Assembly: GCA_026119855.1 (NCBI GenBank)
Contig: JAOWBW010000383.1
Location: forward strand, 496,001-560,000
DNA from: Campanula takesimana
Taxonomy: Eukaryota; Streptophyta; Magnoliopsida; Asterales; Campanulaceae
Reading direction: 5' to 3'
DNA length: 64,000 nt
A program made the position numbers and the translations under genes. Positions 1 through 10,270 of the stretch are shown in pieces. Within the stretch, counting starts at the first letter, position 1, and each line of letters starts with the position of its first letter. The notes beneath the pieces are model-generated. The model worked only from the letters and a program-made list of their open reading frames with translations, was not told where the DNA came from and searched no databases.

Positions 1-40
1 ACACCACCCTTGCCTATCTGCTCAAACTATGGCCGCCCCA

Positions 41-345
41 CCCTTGCTTTAGATCATTCTGTAAATTTGTTTAAATCCTCATTAAGACGTATTACATGGT
101 TGTCTATAAAGTCATTAGCTTGGTGGGCCAACAAAACCTTCTCTGCCCATCAACTAAGATTATTATTCTGGTTACCTTCAATCTCTTCATTTATCTTGTC
201 AAAAGCTGGATCATCTTCATATCTTTTTTTTTTTTTTTAACTTTGTGAAGCAATCCTAAGAAGTACTTACCTGTTCCCTCGTTTGATTTTGTCATAGCTT
301 GGAACGATCATTGAGTTCTCTAAACACCAAACCAAAAACAATACC
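41..345 (-). pseudogene. ING2-like (inhibitor of growth) gene fragment, decayed
   Basis: Read on the minus strand, two blocks resemble the N-terminal helical domain of plant ING2 PHD-finger proteins, which bind histone H3K4me3. The upstream block (about 345-240) reads RELNDRS, then NQTREQ, then after a frame change KYFLGLL. The downstream block (221-41) reads INEEIEGNQ, a stop, then AEKVLLAHQANDFIDNHVI and RLNEDLNKF. After one extra base it continues EDLKQG. In Arabidopsis ING2 these motifs occur in the same order. A poly-A/T run separates the blocks where the family has a variable linker. In-frame stops and at least two frameshifts make it a pseudogene. The PHD-finger end would lie left of the window. 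The family assignment rests on remembered similarity and is moderately sure. Confidence 0.6.
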
Positions 346-602
346 CACATGCCTACCCCCTTCTCAAATCACGTTACCTGGGCAATACCCAAAAGGCCAA
401 AACCCCTTCTCCCTAACCCCCTTCTCAACCACCAATTTTTTTTTTTACCGGATATCTTCATCCTTTAATCTGCTTTTCCCGGTGAAAGAGAAAGTCATCC
501 CAAGTTGCCAAATACTTTCTCAATTTTTTTTTACTTTTTCGCCATGTGTCTCTGCCCTCTGTACTATTGTTCTCTCCCTCCCTCAATTTTTTTTCCTTGC
601 TT
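263..602. repeat. Direct repeat copy A1 (about 340 bp)
   Basis: This segment recurs almost unchanged at 1117-1453. It starts at GTACTTACCTGTTCCC and ends in a T-rich tract before CCTTGCTT. It includes the upstream exon-like block of the ING2-like fragment. The two copies flank the TRIM element. Confidence 0.85.
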
Positions 603-1116
603 CCCCCATCCCACATCGGAAATATGTGGGAATTCAGTGTGCTATATAGAAGGCCCATACACTCCTACTAAGCATCAAATCATCCATTGGACTTTTGGAG
701 GCCTGTGATGGGCTGTGGTTGACCCAATTGAGGAGATGCTTGGTGGGCTAGTGTATGGTGCTTATGTGGCGGGTCGGGCTTGCGGGCTCGGGTCGTTACA
801 AATGGTATCAGAGCGGAACCCCGGCCTTAAGGCTTGCGAGCTAGCCCGGGGGTACGATCTGGGTATTGATTGACCTTGCCAGGGACGGCAAGGGTTTGAG
901 TGGGGGAGATTGTGATATCCCCCATCCCACATCGGAAATATGTGGAAATTCAGTGTGCTATATAGAAGGCCCATACACTCCTACTAAGCATCAAATCATC
1001 CATTGGACTTTTGGAGGCCTGTGATGGGCTGTGGTTGACCCAATTGAGGAGATGCTTGGTGGGCTAGTGTATGGTGCTTATGTGGCGGGTCGGGCTTGCG
1101 GGCTCGGGTCGTTACA
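603..1116 (+). mobile_element. TRIM (terminal-repeat retrotransposon in miniature)
   Basis: Two direct repeats of about 200 bp (603-800 and 911-1116) enclose only 110 bp. Right after the left repeat, 803-814 reads TGGTATCAGAGC, the standard primer-binding site for initiator tRNA-Met. Just before the right repeat is a purine tract (GAGTGGGGGAGAT). The right LTR starts TGTGATAT and ends CGTTACA. The left LTR lacks the first 8 bases, so its outer end is truncated. Total size, LTR size and absence of coding match TRIMs, which depend on enzymes of other elements. No clean 5-bp target duplication is visible, because the element sits between copies A1 and A2. Confidence 0.8.
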
Positions 1117-1453
1117 GTACTTACCTGTTCCCTCGTTTGATTTTGTCATAGCTTGGAACGATCATTGAGTTCTCTAAACACCAAAACCAAAACAATACCC
1201 ACATGCCTACCCCCTTCTCAAATCACGTTACCTGGGCAATACCCAAAAGGCCAAAACCCCTTCTCCCTAACCCCCTTCTCAACCACCAATTTTTTTTTTT
1301 ACCGGATATCTTCATCCTTTAATCTGCTTTTCCCGGTGAAAGAGAAAGTCATCCCAAGTTGCCAAATACTTTCTCAATTTTTTTTACTTTTTCGCCATGT
1401 GTCTCTGCCCTCTGTACTATTGTTCTCTCCCTCCCTCAATTTTTTTCCTTGCT
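1117..1453. repeat. Direct repeat copy A2 (about 340 bp)
   Basis: Second copy of the segment at 263-602, abutting the last base of the TRIM. It differs by a few substitutions in the A/C-rich part. Beyond 1453 the poly-T continues into unrelated sequence, so this copy marks where the original locus resumes. Confidence 0.85.
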
Positions 1454-1559
1454 TTTTTTTTTCTTTCCCAACAACAGCAACTGCCAAGTTGTCTAAGCCT
1501 CCACAAACACCAAAACCAAACTTTTTTTTTCTTAATAACCGACTGAACCTACCCCTACC

Positions 1560-1980
1560 CCCGACCGGCCCCGTCCCGCGGCGTAAAAGTGCCAAAACCC
1601 GTCTCGCGACGTAAAAGTGCCAAAGCCCGTCTCGCGACGTAAAAGAGCCAAATCTTTGCCTTAGTAGCACTCATTTTTTGCCTTAGTAGCGACCAATTTT
1701 TGCCTTTGTAGCATCCATTTTTTCCTTTGTAGCAACCAATTCTGCCTTAGTAGCAACCAATTCCGCCTTAGTAGTGACCAATTCCGCCTTTGTAGCGATC
1801 AAACCCCAAAAAATTCTTCGTTGAGACATAAAATCGTCTTGCGACGTAGTCGATGAAACGTTCAAAGTAAACGTCATTCCAACGTAAAATCGTCTTGCGA
1901 CGTGGTTGGGACGTAAAGTCAACGTCATTGCAGCGTAAAATCGTCTAGCGACGTGGTTGCGACGTAACAAAAATCCCACA
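1560..1980. repeat. Degenerate minisatellite, two unit types
   Basis: First come units like CGCGACGTAAAAGTGCCAAA. Then follow units of about 21-24 bp of the form GCCTTAGTAGCGACCAATT (1670-1800). Finally there are GCGACGT/GTAAAATCGTCT units up to 1980. The middle block encodes a repeating TKAELVA peptide on the minus strand, but only as a by-product of the repeat. No gene is supported here. Confidence 0.7.
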
Positions 1981-2046
1981 CGTGAGGGTGCAACCCTACT
2001 TGTACAATTACAAGGTGACAACACGTGTTCGACCATTCTTCTTGCT

Positions 2047-2117
2047 CGTTCGAAACTCGGTTCATCTCATTACTTTCCAAGATTGGACTCTCCTATCGGC
2101 CGTCCATCTTGCGGGGG
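2047..2117 (+). pseudogene. 3' tip of a copia polyprotein, cut off by the Ogre-like insertion
   Basis: The plus-strand reading FISLLSKIGLSYRPSILRG resembles the C-terminal end of plant copia pol, just past RNase H. It runs into TTGCGGGGG, a polypurine tract. The Ogre-like element inserted in this tract. Its other side resumes at 13392 with GGGGG followed by a copia-like LTR. The upstream coding part is not recognisable. The match is short and the assignment is inferred from position and motif. Confidence 0.45.
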
Positions 2118-3617
2118 TGTAAGGATCCTGCCCCGCGCGCGGAAACGCGATTGGTGTATGGGGCGAAACGCCAAACACGGGAATCGGTCAAATTTAACGG
2201 AGTCGCCACATTTTGTTAATTTTAAACCCAACAAAATGACAAATGTTTGAGTTCAAAGGTTCGGAGGTCAGGTTACAACTTGGGAGGAGTTTTTACGTCC
2301 TCTCAAGTTGCCTCGGACAAAGCCGAGTCTCCCTAAGTTAGTTAAAATGTGCATATGTGTGTGTGTGTATTTAACGGAAAAGTTCTGTTGTTGATTTTAT
2401 TTGAGAAACTCGGCTGAAAAAGGGGCCTTGAGTGATAAGACAAAGGTCAGAGGGCAAAATAGGCAATTTTTCCCTCCTACCTAAAGTAGCCGTACGGCTG
2501 GAGGAGGTAATTCTGGGGTTTTTACAGTTTGCTCAAGAACAGTCCAGTTCAGAACAGAAACAGGGCATTCTGTCTGAAGCTGGACAGACTGTTTTTTATC
2601 CCAGTTTGCAAGAAATCATTTTACAAGTTTCATAACATTATTCCTATGCTAAATGATCATCACTTGGTCCCCCAAAACAAGTATTTGGGTGTGATCATGA
2701 GCAATCATAGGAGAAAATCAAGAAAGTTGATGAATGTCCCCTTTGGACCAAAGTTGGTCATTTGGTGAATAAAGATTGGAACTTTATCACCAAGATGACA
2801 TCTTTATGACTTAAAATCCTTCCAAGAGTCAAAATAACACATAAAGATTGAATCTTTATGAACCAAAAGTGAGATTTTGAGGCTAAACCAAGAGGAAAAT
2901 AATGAACACTAAAGTCTCATCACCCTCATGATTATCATGGCCAAACAAGCATAACATTTAAATGAATAAGGAATGTAAATGACAATCAACAAGTCTATGA
3001 GTGTCTAGGTTTAGAACCTCTTCCATACAAGGTATGGAGGGCACCTTGGAACTTCTCATAGCTTGGACAAGATAGTAATGTAATAGATAGGTATATAGTG
3101 CTTGATAATGGACAAGTCTTGCAAGAAATAAAAGGTGCTTGAAATGGACAAGTCTTTGCATGAATGAAGAGTAACTACATGTATAACCAAGATATAAGAA
3201 AGAAAATAGGAGCAAGATGAAGAGAAGGGAAGGGGGAGGTGGCTTTACCTATGATGGTTATGGCCAATCTTCCTTTCTTCTCTCCTTTTTTGGTATGTGA
3301 TCACTCTCACTCTTACTCTGTGGTAATTCCAGCAGAGTGACCTCCCTAATGTGTATTTCTCCCCCCCCTAAAATGATCTGCAAGGGGTTCTATTTATAGG
3401 GACTGAGGGTGCCCAAACCGGCCGTACGGCTAGGCCCCTCTAGTCCCCAAAGCATCCGTACGGCTCAGCCTGGCGAGCTTCTGGATTTCCAATTTTATAC
3501 CAGAGTATTCCTGGAATTTATAGCTTATCCTAGGGAGGTCCTGGCCTATTAGCTTATCCCTGAAACGGTGCTGAGGCTACCTCTAAGATAGGTCGGTTTC
3601 AGATTGGGGTACTTACA
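2118..3617 (-). repeat. Ogre-like 3' LTR
   Basis: This 1500-bp terminal repeat is downstream in element sense. It carries CCGTACGG palindromes at 2490-2497, 3422-3429 and 3456-3463, and a TATAAATA box (minus strand, 3391-3398). The start TGTAAG and end TTACA fit the TG...CA rule. It pairs with 11894-13391. Confidence 0.9.
3391..3463 (-). promoter_or_regulatory. U3 core promoter module of the Ogre-like LTR (3' copy)
   Basis: On the minus strand TATAAATA (3391-3398) is preceded by CCGTACGG at 24 bp (3422-3429) and 58 bp (3456-3463) upstream. The same spacing recurs in the 5' LTR at 13165-13237. TATA spacing typical of plant LTR promoters makes this the likely U3 core. Any role of the palindromes is inference. 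Confidence 0.55.
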
Positions 3618-3632
3618 GAGCCCCTCGGCAAC
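3618..3632 (-). other. Putative polypurine tract of the Ogre-like element
   Basis: On the minus strand the LTR is preceded by GCCGAGGGGCTC, a G/A-rich stretch in the place expected for plus-strand priming. It is weak as a polypurine tract; position is the main support. Confidence 0.4.
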
Positions 3633-3699
3633 GTCGCTTCGAAGGAGCGGGGTTGTCGATAGAAATAAGCATCCCATCTGACGGGACGACGGTTATAAC

Positions 3700-3785
3700 C
3701 GATTTTGGTTGCATGGCTGGACCTAGTGGTATAGGATTCCTACGTATCCCGTTCGCGGGAAATCAAGCTTAACGTAGTTCGGAGG
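3700..3785 (-). repeat. CTACGT...ACGTAG module, copy 1
   Basis: Contains CCTACGTATCCC, a short GC hairpin-like stretch, GGGAAATCAAGC and ACGTAGTTC. The outer CTACGT and ACGTAG are inverted. Related modules occur at 6372-6432 and 9884-9955. Similar blocks are, from memory, common in Tat-type elements of many plants; their function is not known to me. Confidence 0.5.
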
Positions 3786-3959
3786 TGAGAGATTTTAAGG
3801 CTACTCAAACCTAACAGCGACCATTAAGGTTGGGTGAGGAACTTGGCGTCTCAAACCTACGGGTGACTATTCAAAGTCGGGTGAGGAACTTGGCGTCTCA
3901 AACCTAAGGTTGTAGGGGAATATCTGTCATTCTCTCCTAAAGGAACGGGCATGACTCTT

Positions 3960-4440
3960 TGGCGAGTTCAGAGGCGGGATATGGTCAACTCGGCTCTATG
4001 GTGAGGGTTGACTTGCTGGGGACAGGGTCAACTTGGCTCTATTGGAGAGGGTTGACTTACACGGAACATGGTCAACTTGGCTCTATCGGAGAGGGTTGAC
4101 TTACAAGGAACATGGTCAACTTGGCTCTATCGGAGAGGGTTGACTTACACGGAACATGGTCAATTTGGCTCTATCGGAGAGGGTTGACTTACACGGAACA
4201 TGGTCAACTTGGCTCTATGGGAGAGGGTTGACTAAATGGTTGGACTTATGAAGGACGGCCGGGACATGGTCAACTTGGCTCTATGGGAGAGGGTTGACTA
4301 AATGGTTGGACTTACGAAGGACGGCCGGGACATGGTCAACTTGGCTCTATGGGAGAGGGTTGACTAAATGGTTGGACTTACGAAGGACGGCCGGGACATG
4401 GTCAACACTAACTACGAGAAGGTTGGCTTACAAGGATGGA
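3960..4440. repeat. Tandem array in the Ogre-like 3' region, units of 43 and about 74 bp
   Basis: About five units contain GGTCAACTTGGCTCTAT then GAGAGGGTTGACTTAC. They are followed by three longer units in which AAATGGTTGGACTTACGAAGG and CGGCCGGGACAT have been added. The longer unit looks like a derived higher-order form of the first. Confidence 0.85.
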
Positions 4441-4482
4441 CATTACGGGGCTTACGTTAGGGACGGCCTAATTTTTATCTTT

Positions 4483-4632
4483 GAAAGGGTCACTCGGGGG
4501 ATTTAAACTTTATCTCACAAGGGGTCACTCAAGGGACCTAGATTTGTCTCAAAAGGGGTCACTCAAAGGACCTAAATCTTTTCTCACATGGGGTCACTCT
4601 AGGGACCTAGGCTTTATCTCACAGGGGCTTGA
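4483..4632. repeat. Tandem array, about four units of roughly 40 bp
   Basis: The units contain GGGGTCACTC, a G/A tract, GGACCTA and a TTTNTCTCACA-like end. It directly follows the previous array and lies in the same non-coding region of the element. Confidence 0.75.
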
Positions 4633-4744
4633 CTCTCATTTGGTCAACCTAAAGGGTTTGTCAACTTTTTCATCATTCCATCTTTTGGTCAAAATCGGGG
4701 TTTTGGTCAACTCTGACTACGAGATGGTTGACTAAAAGGAGGGT

Positions 4745-5115
4745 CTTACGTCCACTCGGACTGCCGGGTCAAAACATTCGAGTCAACTCCACCTTTGGGG
4801 AGTTTAACAAGGCAAACTGGTCTTACATCCCACTAAGGACTGCCGGGATAAAGGCTCTAGCCTATAATGACTATTCTGAGTCAAGGTTTGGTCAACTCCA
4901 TCTTTGGGAGTTTTGACGGGAAAATTGGTCTTACGTCTCACTAGGGAAGGCCGGGATAAAGGCTCTAGCCTATAATGACTATTCTGAGTCAAGGTTTGGT
5001 CAACTCCATCTTTGGGGAGTTTTGACGGGAAAACTGGTCTTACGTCTCACTAGGGACGGCCGGGATAAAGGCTCTAGCCTATAATGACTATTCTAAGTCA
5101 AGGTTTTAATCTAAA
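4745..5115. repeat. Tandem array, about three units of roughly 106 bp
   Basis: Each unit contains GGTCTTACGTC, a GCCGGGATAAAGGCTCTAG core, CCTATAATGACTATTCT and GGTTTGGTCAACTCCA. The third unit degenerates into GGGTCACTCGGGG, the sequence type of the neighbouring array, so the arrays appear to have exchanged sequence. Confidence 0.8.
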
Positions 5116-5439
5116 GGGTCACTCGGGGGACGAAGATTTGGTCAAGCCTACACTGCGGGATGGTTGACACATTTTCTTGATACCGGGAAAGAGCCTAGGG
5201 GTGACCTTCAAGACTCATTGTGGACAAAAAGGGTCCAAGACTTTGGAAAAATCATTTTGAGGGGAGATCAAAAGCATTTTGCTTGAAACATTGTCTTTGA
5301 TAAATGAGGCCAAAAGGGCAAGCTTAAAAACGCTTATTCCTAAAGGCAAATCTTTTAACGAAGCATGTTTAGTCAAATTTTGGTTTTAACTTAACCGCGA
5401 GGTTTATATGCATAAAGTCCTTTTGAGCTTTGTCCATTT

Positions 5440-5870
5440 CTTAGGAGCGGTAGGGAGTAGAGAAACCTCTTGTTGTCGATGTCGGGGTAGCCCCATGTCC
5501 TTGTTCCTATTGATGACGACGTAGCCCCAATGTCATTGAATGTGTCGGGGTAGCCCCATGTCCTTGTTGCTGTTGATCGTGGCATAGCCCCCATGTCATT
5601 GAATGTCTCGGAGTAGCCCCATGTCCTTGTGAAGGTAGCCCCAATGTCGTCCTCCGACTTTTGATGTTGGCGTGGACCCGTTGTCGTCTCACGGCCTTTG
5701 ATGACGTTAGGAACCCATCCCTTTTTTCATGACGCACTCTTTCTTTTACCTAGGCCGCCCTTTCGGGTTTTCAACCTAGCGGGCATCTCTTTTGCGTCTT
5801 TTATGGCACACCCTGTTTTTTGCCTAGGCCGCCCTTACGGGCTTTCAACCTAGCGGGCTACTTTTTTGGT
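5440..5870. repeat. Two short tandem arrays (GTAGCCCCATGTC type and CCTAGGCCGCCC type)
   Basis: From 5445 to 5660 a unit of about 75 bp with GTAGCCCCATGTCCTTGTT and GTAGCCCCAATGTC repeats about three times. From 5750 to 5865 a unit with CCTAGGCCGCCCTT and TTTCAACCTAGCGGGC occurs twice. Both belong to the non-coding 3' part of the Ogre-like element. Confidence 0.7.
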
Positions 5871-7313
5871 GCCTTTCTTCTTTTTTTTTTTTTTTTCATA
5901 TAAGTGATCCAGCCGACTTGATAGAACGAGGACTTAATATATCTTTTGGAGGAGACATGCAAGGGCCTTTATTTAGGCGGGAGAGAATCCCTTTATTTTG
6001 GTGAACAATGTATTATCATGGAACGGGAGGAAGCCCTTGCTCGACAGAATACAAGTGTTTAGCTCTTTCCTAAGATGTAGAGAGAAGAAGACTTGTTGAG
6101 ACATTTGAAACTTGCCCTAGTTAATATCATCAAATGATTGCTGGAATGGACCATGTTTATTATTAAGTCAAGATTATAACAAGCAATTAGCCTTAACATG
6201 TATAAATGTTGTGATCAATTAAGATTAAGATTCGATCAATGGAAAGATCAAAAAGGTGTTTATGGGGCGATTGGTCATTATCTGGGAATTGGTCATTGAT
6301 GGGACCAAGGGAAGAGAACCGGGTCATTTTGGGAGGATCGAGGTTTGATGGATTCATTTCATGCTGTGACCGGACCCGAAGGTTGCCTACGTTCCCTTCA
6401 GTTTGAGGAGCTCAGGTCGCCGTAGTTCGGCCGTGGGGCCTTCTTTTGCTGGGGTTGGTGTCCTTTCGAAGGATGTTGTTGCTTTGCTGATGTAGATCGT
6501 TTTTCTTTGCGGTGAACTCCTCGGGATGTTCTTTGAGGTGGACTTTTGCAGTGAACTTGGTGAGCTTTTGAGGTAAACTTCCTCTTTGCCAACATTCATT
6601 TGCTTTCCTTTTTTCCATTATCCATTTCTTTCTCTCTTATCATTTTTTTAGAGAGAGGGGAAACATTAGCCCCGACTTGCTATCTCGGACATTGGCTCAT
6701 TTGTAGCCCCTTGGTGGAATTCTGCCACTTCTTACTTTGACTTTTGAAGATCTGGGAAGTCCTTTGCTTGGTTGCGCACGCGCGATCGTGGTTGAATCTT
6801 GGTGGTTGAGAAACAACATCCTCGCCTTTTCATTGTCTCGGGATGCCTTTGATGCGCATCAAGGATTTGTATAGGAAAGGTGTATCGGGTTGTGTATCGG
6901 GGTAATGTATGAGGGGAGATTTGCCATTGATGGTTTTTTCATGCCAATTGATCACAACATTTATTCATATCAAGATTAATTATTTGCATTTGGCACTTTT
7001 CATTTGTGTTAGGTCCATTCATCCTTAATGAGTCGTCATTGACTAGTATGCTTAGAAGTCAATTCGTCATTTTGGGGACGTAGCAATCAATTGATAATAA
7101 CAAGCAAGGCAATTTCAAGAGTAAACATATATTGCAAATAATGTCTCAAGTCTAGAGAGAAGAGAAGAAAAATGACTCTTTTATTTAGATAACTTTGTAC
7201 ATACATGTCCAAGTGCGGAACTCTGTAAAAATAAAAAGACACGGTCCAGAATGGACTCTTTTTTTTTTTCTTTCTAGAACCTACGAAGCTGGAAGACTCA
7301 CATTTTTATTTTA
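5871..7313. other. Non-coding internal sequence of the Ogre-like element
   Basis: No recognisable coding domain. Short open frames around 6387-6618 overlap one another on the minus strand and show no family motif. The second CTACGT...GTAG module lies at 6372-6432. In autonomous relatives pol would lie between gag and the 3' LTR; nothing like it is visible here. Confidence 0.6.
6372..6432 (-). repeat. CTACGT...CGTAG module, copy 2
   Basis: Reads TTGCCTACGTTCCC, a G/A-rich middle, GCTCAGGTCGCCGTAGTTC. It matches the order of copy 3 at 9884-9955, and more loosely copy 1. Confidence 0.55.
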
Positions 7314-7740
7314 TTATTTTTTTATTTTTTTTTTTAAGGATGGGTTTCCATGAAGCACGATGATCCATTTTCTTCCACAGTTGTTGGAGGGGTTGTCGGC
7401 GGCATATTCCATGTCTTCCACGGGGAACTCGGGTTCCATGTCGTCGGGAAAGATGTCGCGAGGCCTCCACTTGGCTTGGCGTTGCAATTGCCGGGGTCGT
7501 CTACTCATGAGGGCGAGTTGGGAGCTTGCCTGTTGGCCAAGCCTTTTGGTGATTCCCTTTCAAGGTGCGTAATCTCCGTGCATTGCATTCGGCGAGAGTA
7601 TGGATTTCCCTGTGATGTAACCGCCTTTGGCCTTCCGAAGCTTGGGCTTCTTCTTGTAGACGGTGTCCCAATTGTTTGATCTCATTGCTCATGTGGACGG
7701 TTGTTTCGAACGCCAATTCGGATGTGGGCTCCTTGGTCAA
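7314..7740 (-). pseudogene. Two overlapping minus-strand frames of unknown function in the Ogre-like element
   Basis: The first frame (7740-7501, 79 aa) is rich in Glu, Gln, Arg and His and could be a short coiled coil (EIKQLGHRLQEEAQ). It ends just inside the start of a second frame (7508-7314, 64 aa), which is basic at first and then acidic (DDMEPEFPVEDMEY). The overlap, ATGAG, looks like a reading-frame slip between two parts of one older ORF. No domain is recognised. It lies downstream of gag, where pol is expected, but has no pol motif. Confidence 0.35.
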
Positions 7741-8194
7741 TGCTTCCAGTGGACAGAACCGCGAAGGACTTTTAGCATATTAAACCTCAAGGTAAAATTA
7801 TAACCATGATTTGAGAAAAATGTTTCATTATCGGATTAGCTTTTTAGGAAAAACTTGATCTTTTATTTTAAGAAAACTTGATCTCCATTTTTTTATTTTT
7901 ATTTTTTTTATTTTATTTTATTTTTTATTTTTTTTGAAGACACACCTTTGTTTTGAGTGAAAGACTCACACATTTTTTTTTTTTTTTTTTTTGTAAGCTT
8001 TTGACAAGGCAAAAATGGCAATAATAATCTTATTAAGAGAACTGACAATGGACCCAAAATGGTCACCACATGGCATCAACCGGGGAGTCAAGACTTTAAC
8101 CAAACCTAACAGACATCTTAACCGACTTTTCCTAAAAACTTATCATACGCCCTAAAAGCAACTGGCTCTTCCTAAGGATGAAAACAGACTCCTT
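7741..8194. other. A/T-rich spacer between gag and the downstream ORF pair
   Basis: Holds several poly-T tracts (around 7888-7935 and 7975-7993) and no coding motif. Confidence 0.6.
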
Positions 8195-9787
8195 CTAAGG
8201 GGAGGTTGATAGGAGAGGTTTCGGAACTCCGTCGTTTGCTGTGGCAACCGCAACACCATTCATTTCCCAACCCGGGGCATTTGGTCCTTCAGACGTTTTC
8301 TGTGCCACTGATCTTTTCCAAACGCCTTCCGTCGTTTTGGCTTTGCTGATTTTAGGAACCACCATTTGGGACACTGATTCTGTCAATTTTTCCAAAACAA
8401 GCTCTCCCACTTTGGGATTGACAACTCTGTCAACCATGGGCTCTTTTTCCTTGGGGCGGACACCACTCCATTTATCGATCATCGGGGAAGTCACAGATTT
8501 GAGCATGTTGACGCTCGGGTCATTGGCTGTGTCGGGGGTGTGGGGGCGTCCAAGCTTCCCCTTCTCAATTAGTTTCGAGATGATGCGTCTTATGGCGGTG
8601 CAATCATTGGTATCATGGCCGTGGTAGTTGTGAAAGGCACACCTTTGGGTCTTGTCTCGACGTTTTTCAAGATTCTTTGGCCGAAAATCTTCGAAGGGCC
8701 ACATGAGGCCTTGTTTGACCAATCCTTCAAATACTTTACTTATGGGCATTCCGAAATCCTCAAACTTTGTGAAATGGAGCTTGGCTCCGCCCTTGGCTTT
8801 TCTTTCATTGTTGACCGGAGTGTGGTGGGGATGAGAATCACCGTTACTCAATGCAAAGGGGTGCCCATCGAGTGTCCTTTCAAACTTAGCTTCCATTTGC
8901 CTTCTTTTTCCCAACAACGTACCCGACTGAGGTCCAACATGAGGATTCTGTGGAAGTGCATGGGTGTAGGAATACCCATAACCTTGGTTGCTTGTAGGAA
9001 TATACATTTGAGGCATGCAAGGAGCTTGTGGTCCAAAAGGTCTTGGATTATAGAAATGATACGGGCCACCCCGGAATCTCATCGGAAAATCTGGTGGAGG
9101 CAAGTTAGTGATGCCTGGTCAGGTATCCATATATGGTTTAAACAGTGACTGATCTCTGGTGACTTGGTTGATGGCATTGAATCGAGAAGGGACACGATTG
9201 GGAAGGTGTTGTGAGTATGATGCTTGAGGCGTAACTGGTGTGAACAGTGGTTTGCGGGCCTTTTGAGTGGGTTGTGTTTGGGGTTTTATAGGAGGCGTCC
9301 CATGGGATATGGTGGATTTGGGGCGAGGTGGAGTGAGGAGGATTTGGGCGTGAGGCTTATTTTGGATGACGGCGCGTTGGGGCGAAGAAATGGGAGCCTC
9401 GGTATGAGGGGACGGAACTTGGTTGCAATTTGGAGGTTGGGCAATTTCTACCTCTTCTTCATGGTCGGCAACTTTGGTGAAAGACCCATCAATTTGAAAC
9501 AGAGCTGCGACACCTTCTTGTCTCATCGACTCATGAAACGGACTTTGCGTTTCTTTGTGGCTCTCTGTGATGACTTCTTTCTTAGCTCCGGGGGTTTCTA
9601 GAGCTCGGGGCAACTCTTCTTTTGTAGGGCTATCCGGGTTGTTTGCAACGTCATTTCTCAGGCTACTGTCCACTGAAGTGATCTTTGTGAGGTGCTGGGT
9701 CGGAGGAGTTGCAGTGACTGGGGAACCCTCTGATTCCACACGCACCAGTCGGTGACATGATACTCTCTTCCACTTCATCTGAGCCAC
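8195..9787 (-). pseudogene. Ogre/Tat-like gag, C-terminal part, with one in-frame stop
   Basis: Two blocks in the same frame (9787-9119 and 9103-8195) are separated by a single TGA, giving about 530 codons. The first block is Pro/Thr/Gln-rich. The second begins with PPPDFPMRFRGGPYHF and holds LGMPISKVF-like GMPISKVFEGLVKQGL. It then has CAFHNYHGHDTNDC with RRIISKLIEKGKL. The FHxxxGHdT-C block is typical of the C-terminal gag region of plant Tat/Ogre elements. The capsid core domain normally found upstream is not recognised, so gag is partial or very divergent. Gag forms the particle that packages element RNA. The TGA could be a disabling mutation of a Trp codon. Confidence 0.7.
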
Positions 9788-9883
9788 GGGGAAGACAAAA
9801 GGTAGCTTTAGGCTTGGATAAACACTGGGTGAATGTTTGCACGTATCTTAGAATCCTCTATTTCGAGATATTTGACCGGGTTG

Positions 9884-9955
9884 AAGTTGCCTACGTTCCC
9901 CTCAATATGAGGGAGGGGGTCCCACGCAATGAGAGGCTCAGGTCACCGTAGTTCA
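9884..9955 (-). repeat. CTACGT...CGTAG module, copy 3
   Basis: Reads TTGCCTACGTTCCCCTC, a G-rich middle, GGCTCAGGTCACCGTAGTTC. This copy is upstream of gag in element sense, whereas the other two are downstream. Confidence 0.55.
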
Positions 9956-10069
9956 AATGGGTTTAGAATCTTAAGAGGGAAGGACAAACACGGTTGACTT
10001 CTTAACGAGAATCCATCCAAGGACTTGGCTGACTTCCTAAGGGACCATTCCTAGAATTTAACGGGGATC

Positions 10070-10270
10070 TTTGCGGGGACCTATGGTCTCAACGGGGATC
10101 TTAACGGGGGTCTTGAAGGATAACATGGATCCTTCCAAAGACTTAACAGGACTTGACGGAGGTCTTGGAGGATAACATGGATCCTTCCAAAGACTTAACG
10201 GGACTTAACAGCGGTCTTGAAGGATAACATGGATCCTTCCAAAGACTTAACAGGACTTAACGGAGGTGAC
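10070..10270. repeat. Tandem array in the Ogre-like 5' leader, about three to four units of 53-60 bp
   Basis: The units contain GGATAACATGGATCCTTCC, AAAGACTTAAC and a GGACTTAACGGAGGTCTTG-like segment. It lies between the 5' LTR and gag in element sense. Confidence 0.8.

Noticed and set aside
803..814. Part of a tRNA-Met gene
   Set aside because: Only the 12-base complement of the tRNA 3' end is present, beside LTR ends here and at 29965, 47581 and 63372; these are primer-binding sites.
603..1116. Cassandra-type TRIM with 5S rRNA promoter
   Set aside because: The LTR contains GCTTGGTGGGC-like text, but the 5S internal control boxes do not match well enough.
1374..1670. Minus-strand 98-codon frame as a gene
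   Set aside because: It is made of poly-T and minisatellite sequence and has no domain.
3960..5115. CRISPR-like regularly spaced repeats
   Set aside because: Units are contiguous tandem repeats without unique spacers, in a plant retrotransposon; they are minisatellites.
8615..9148. Plus-strand 177-codon frame
   Set aside because: It is antisense to the gag frame, which has clear family motifs.
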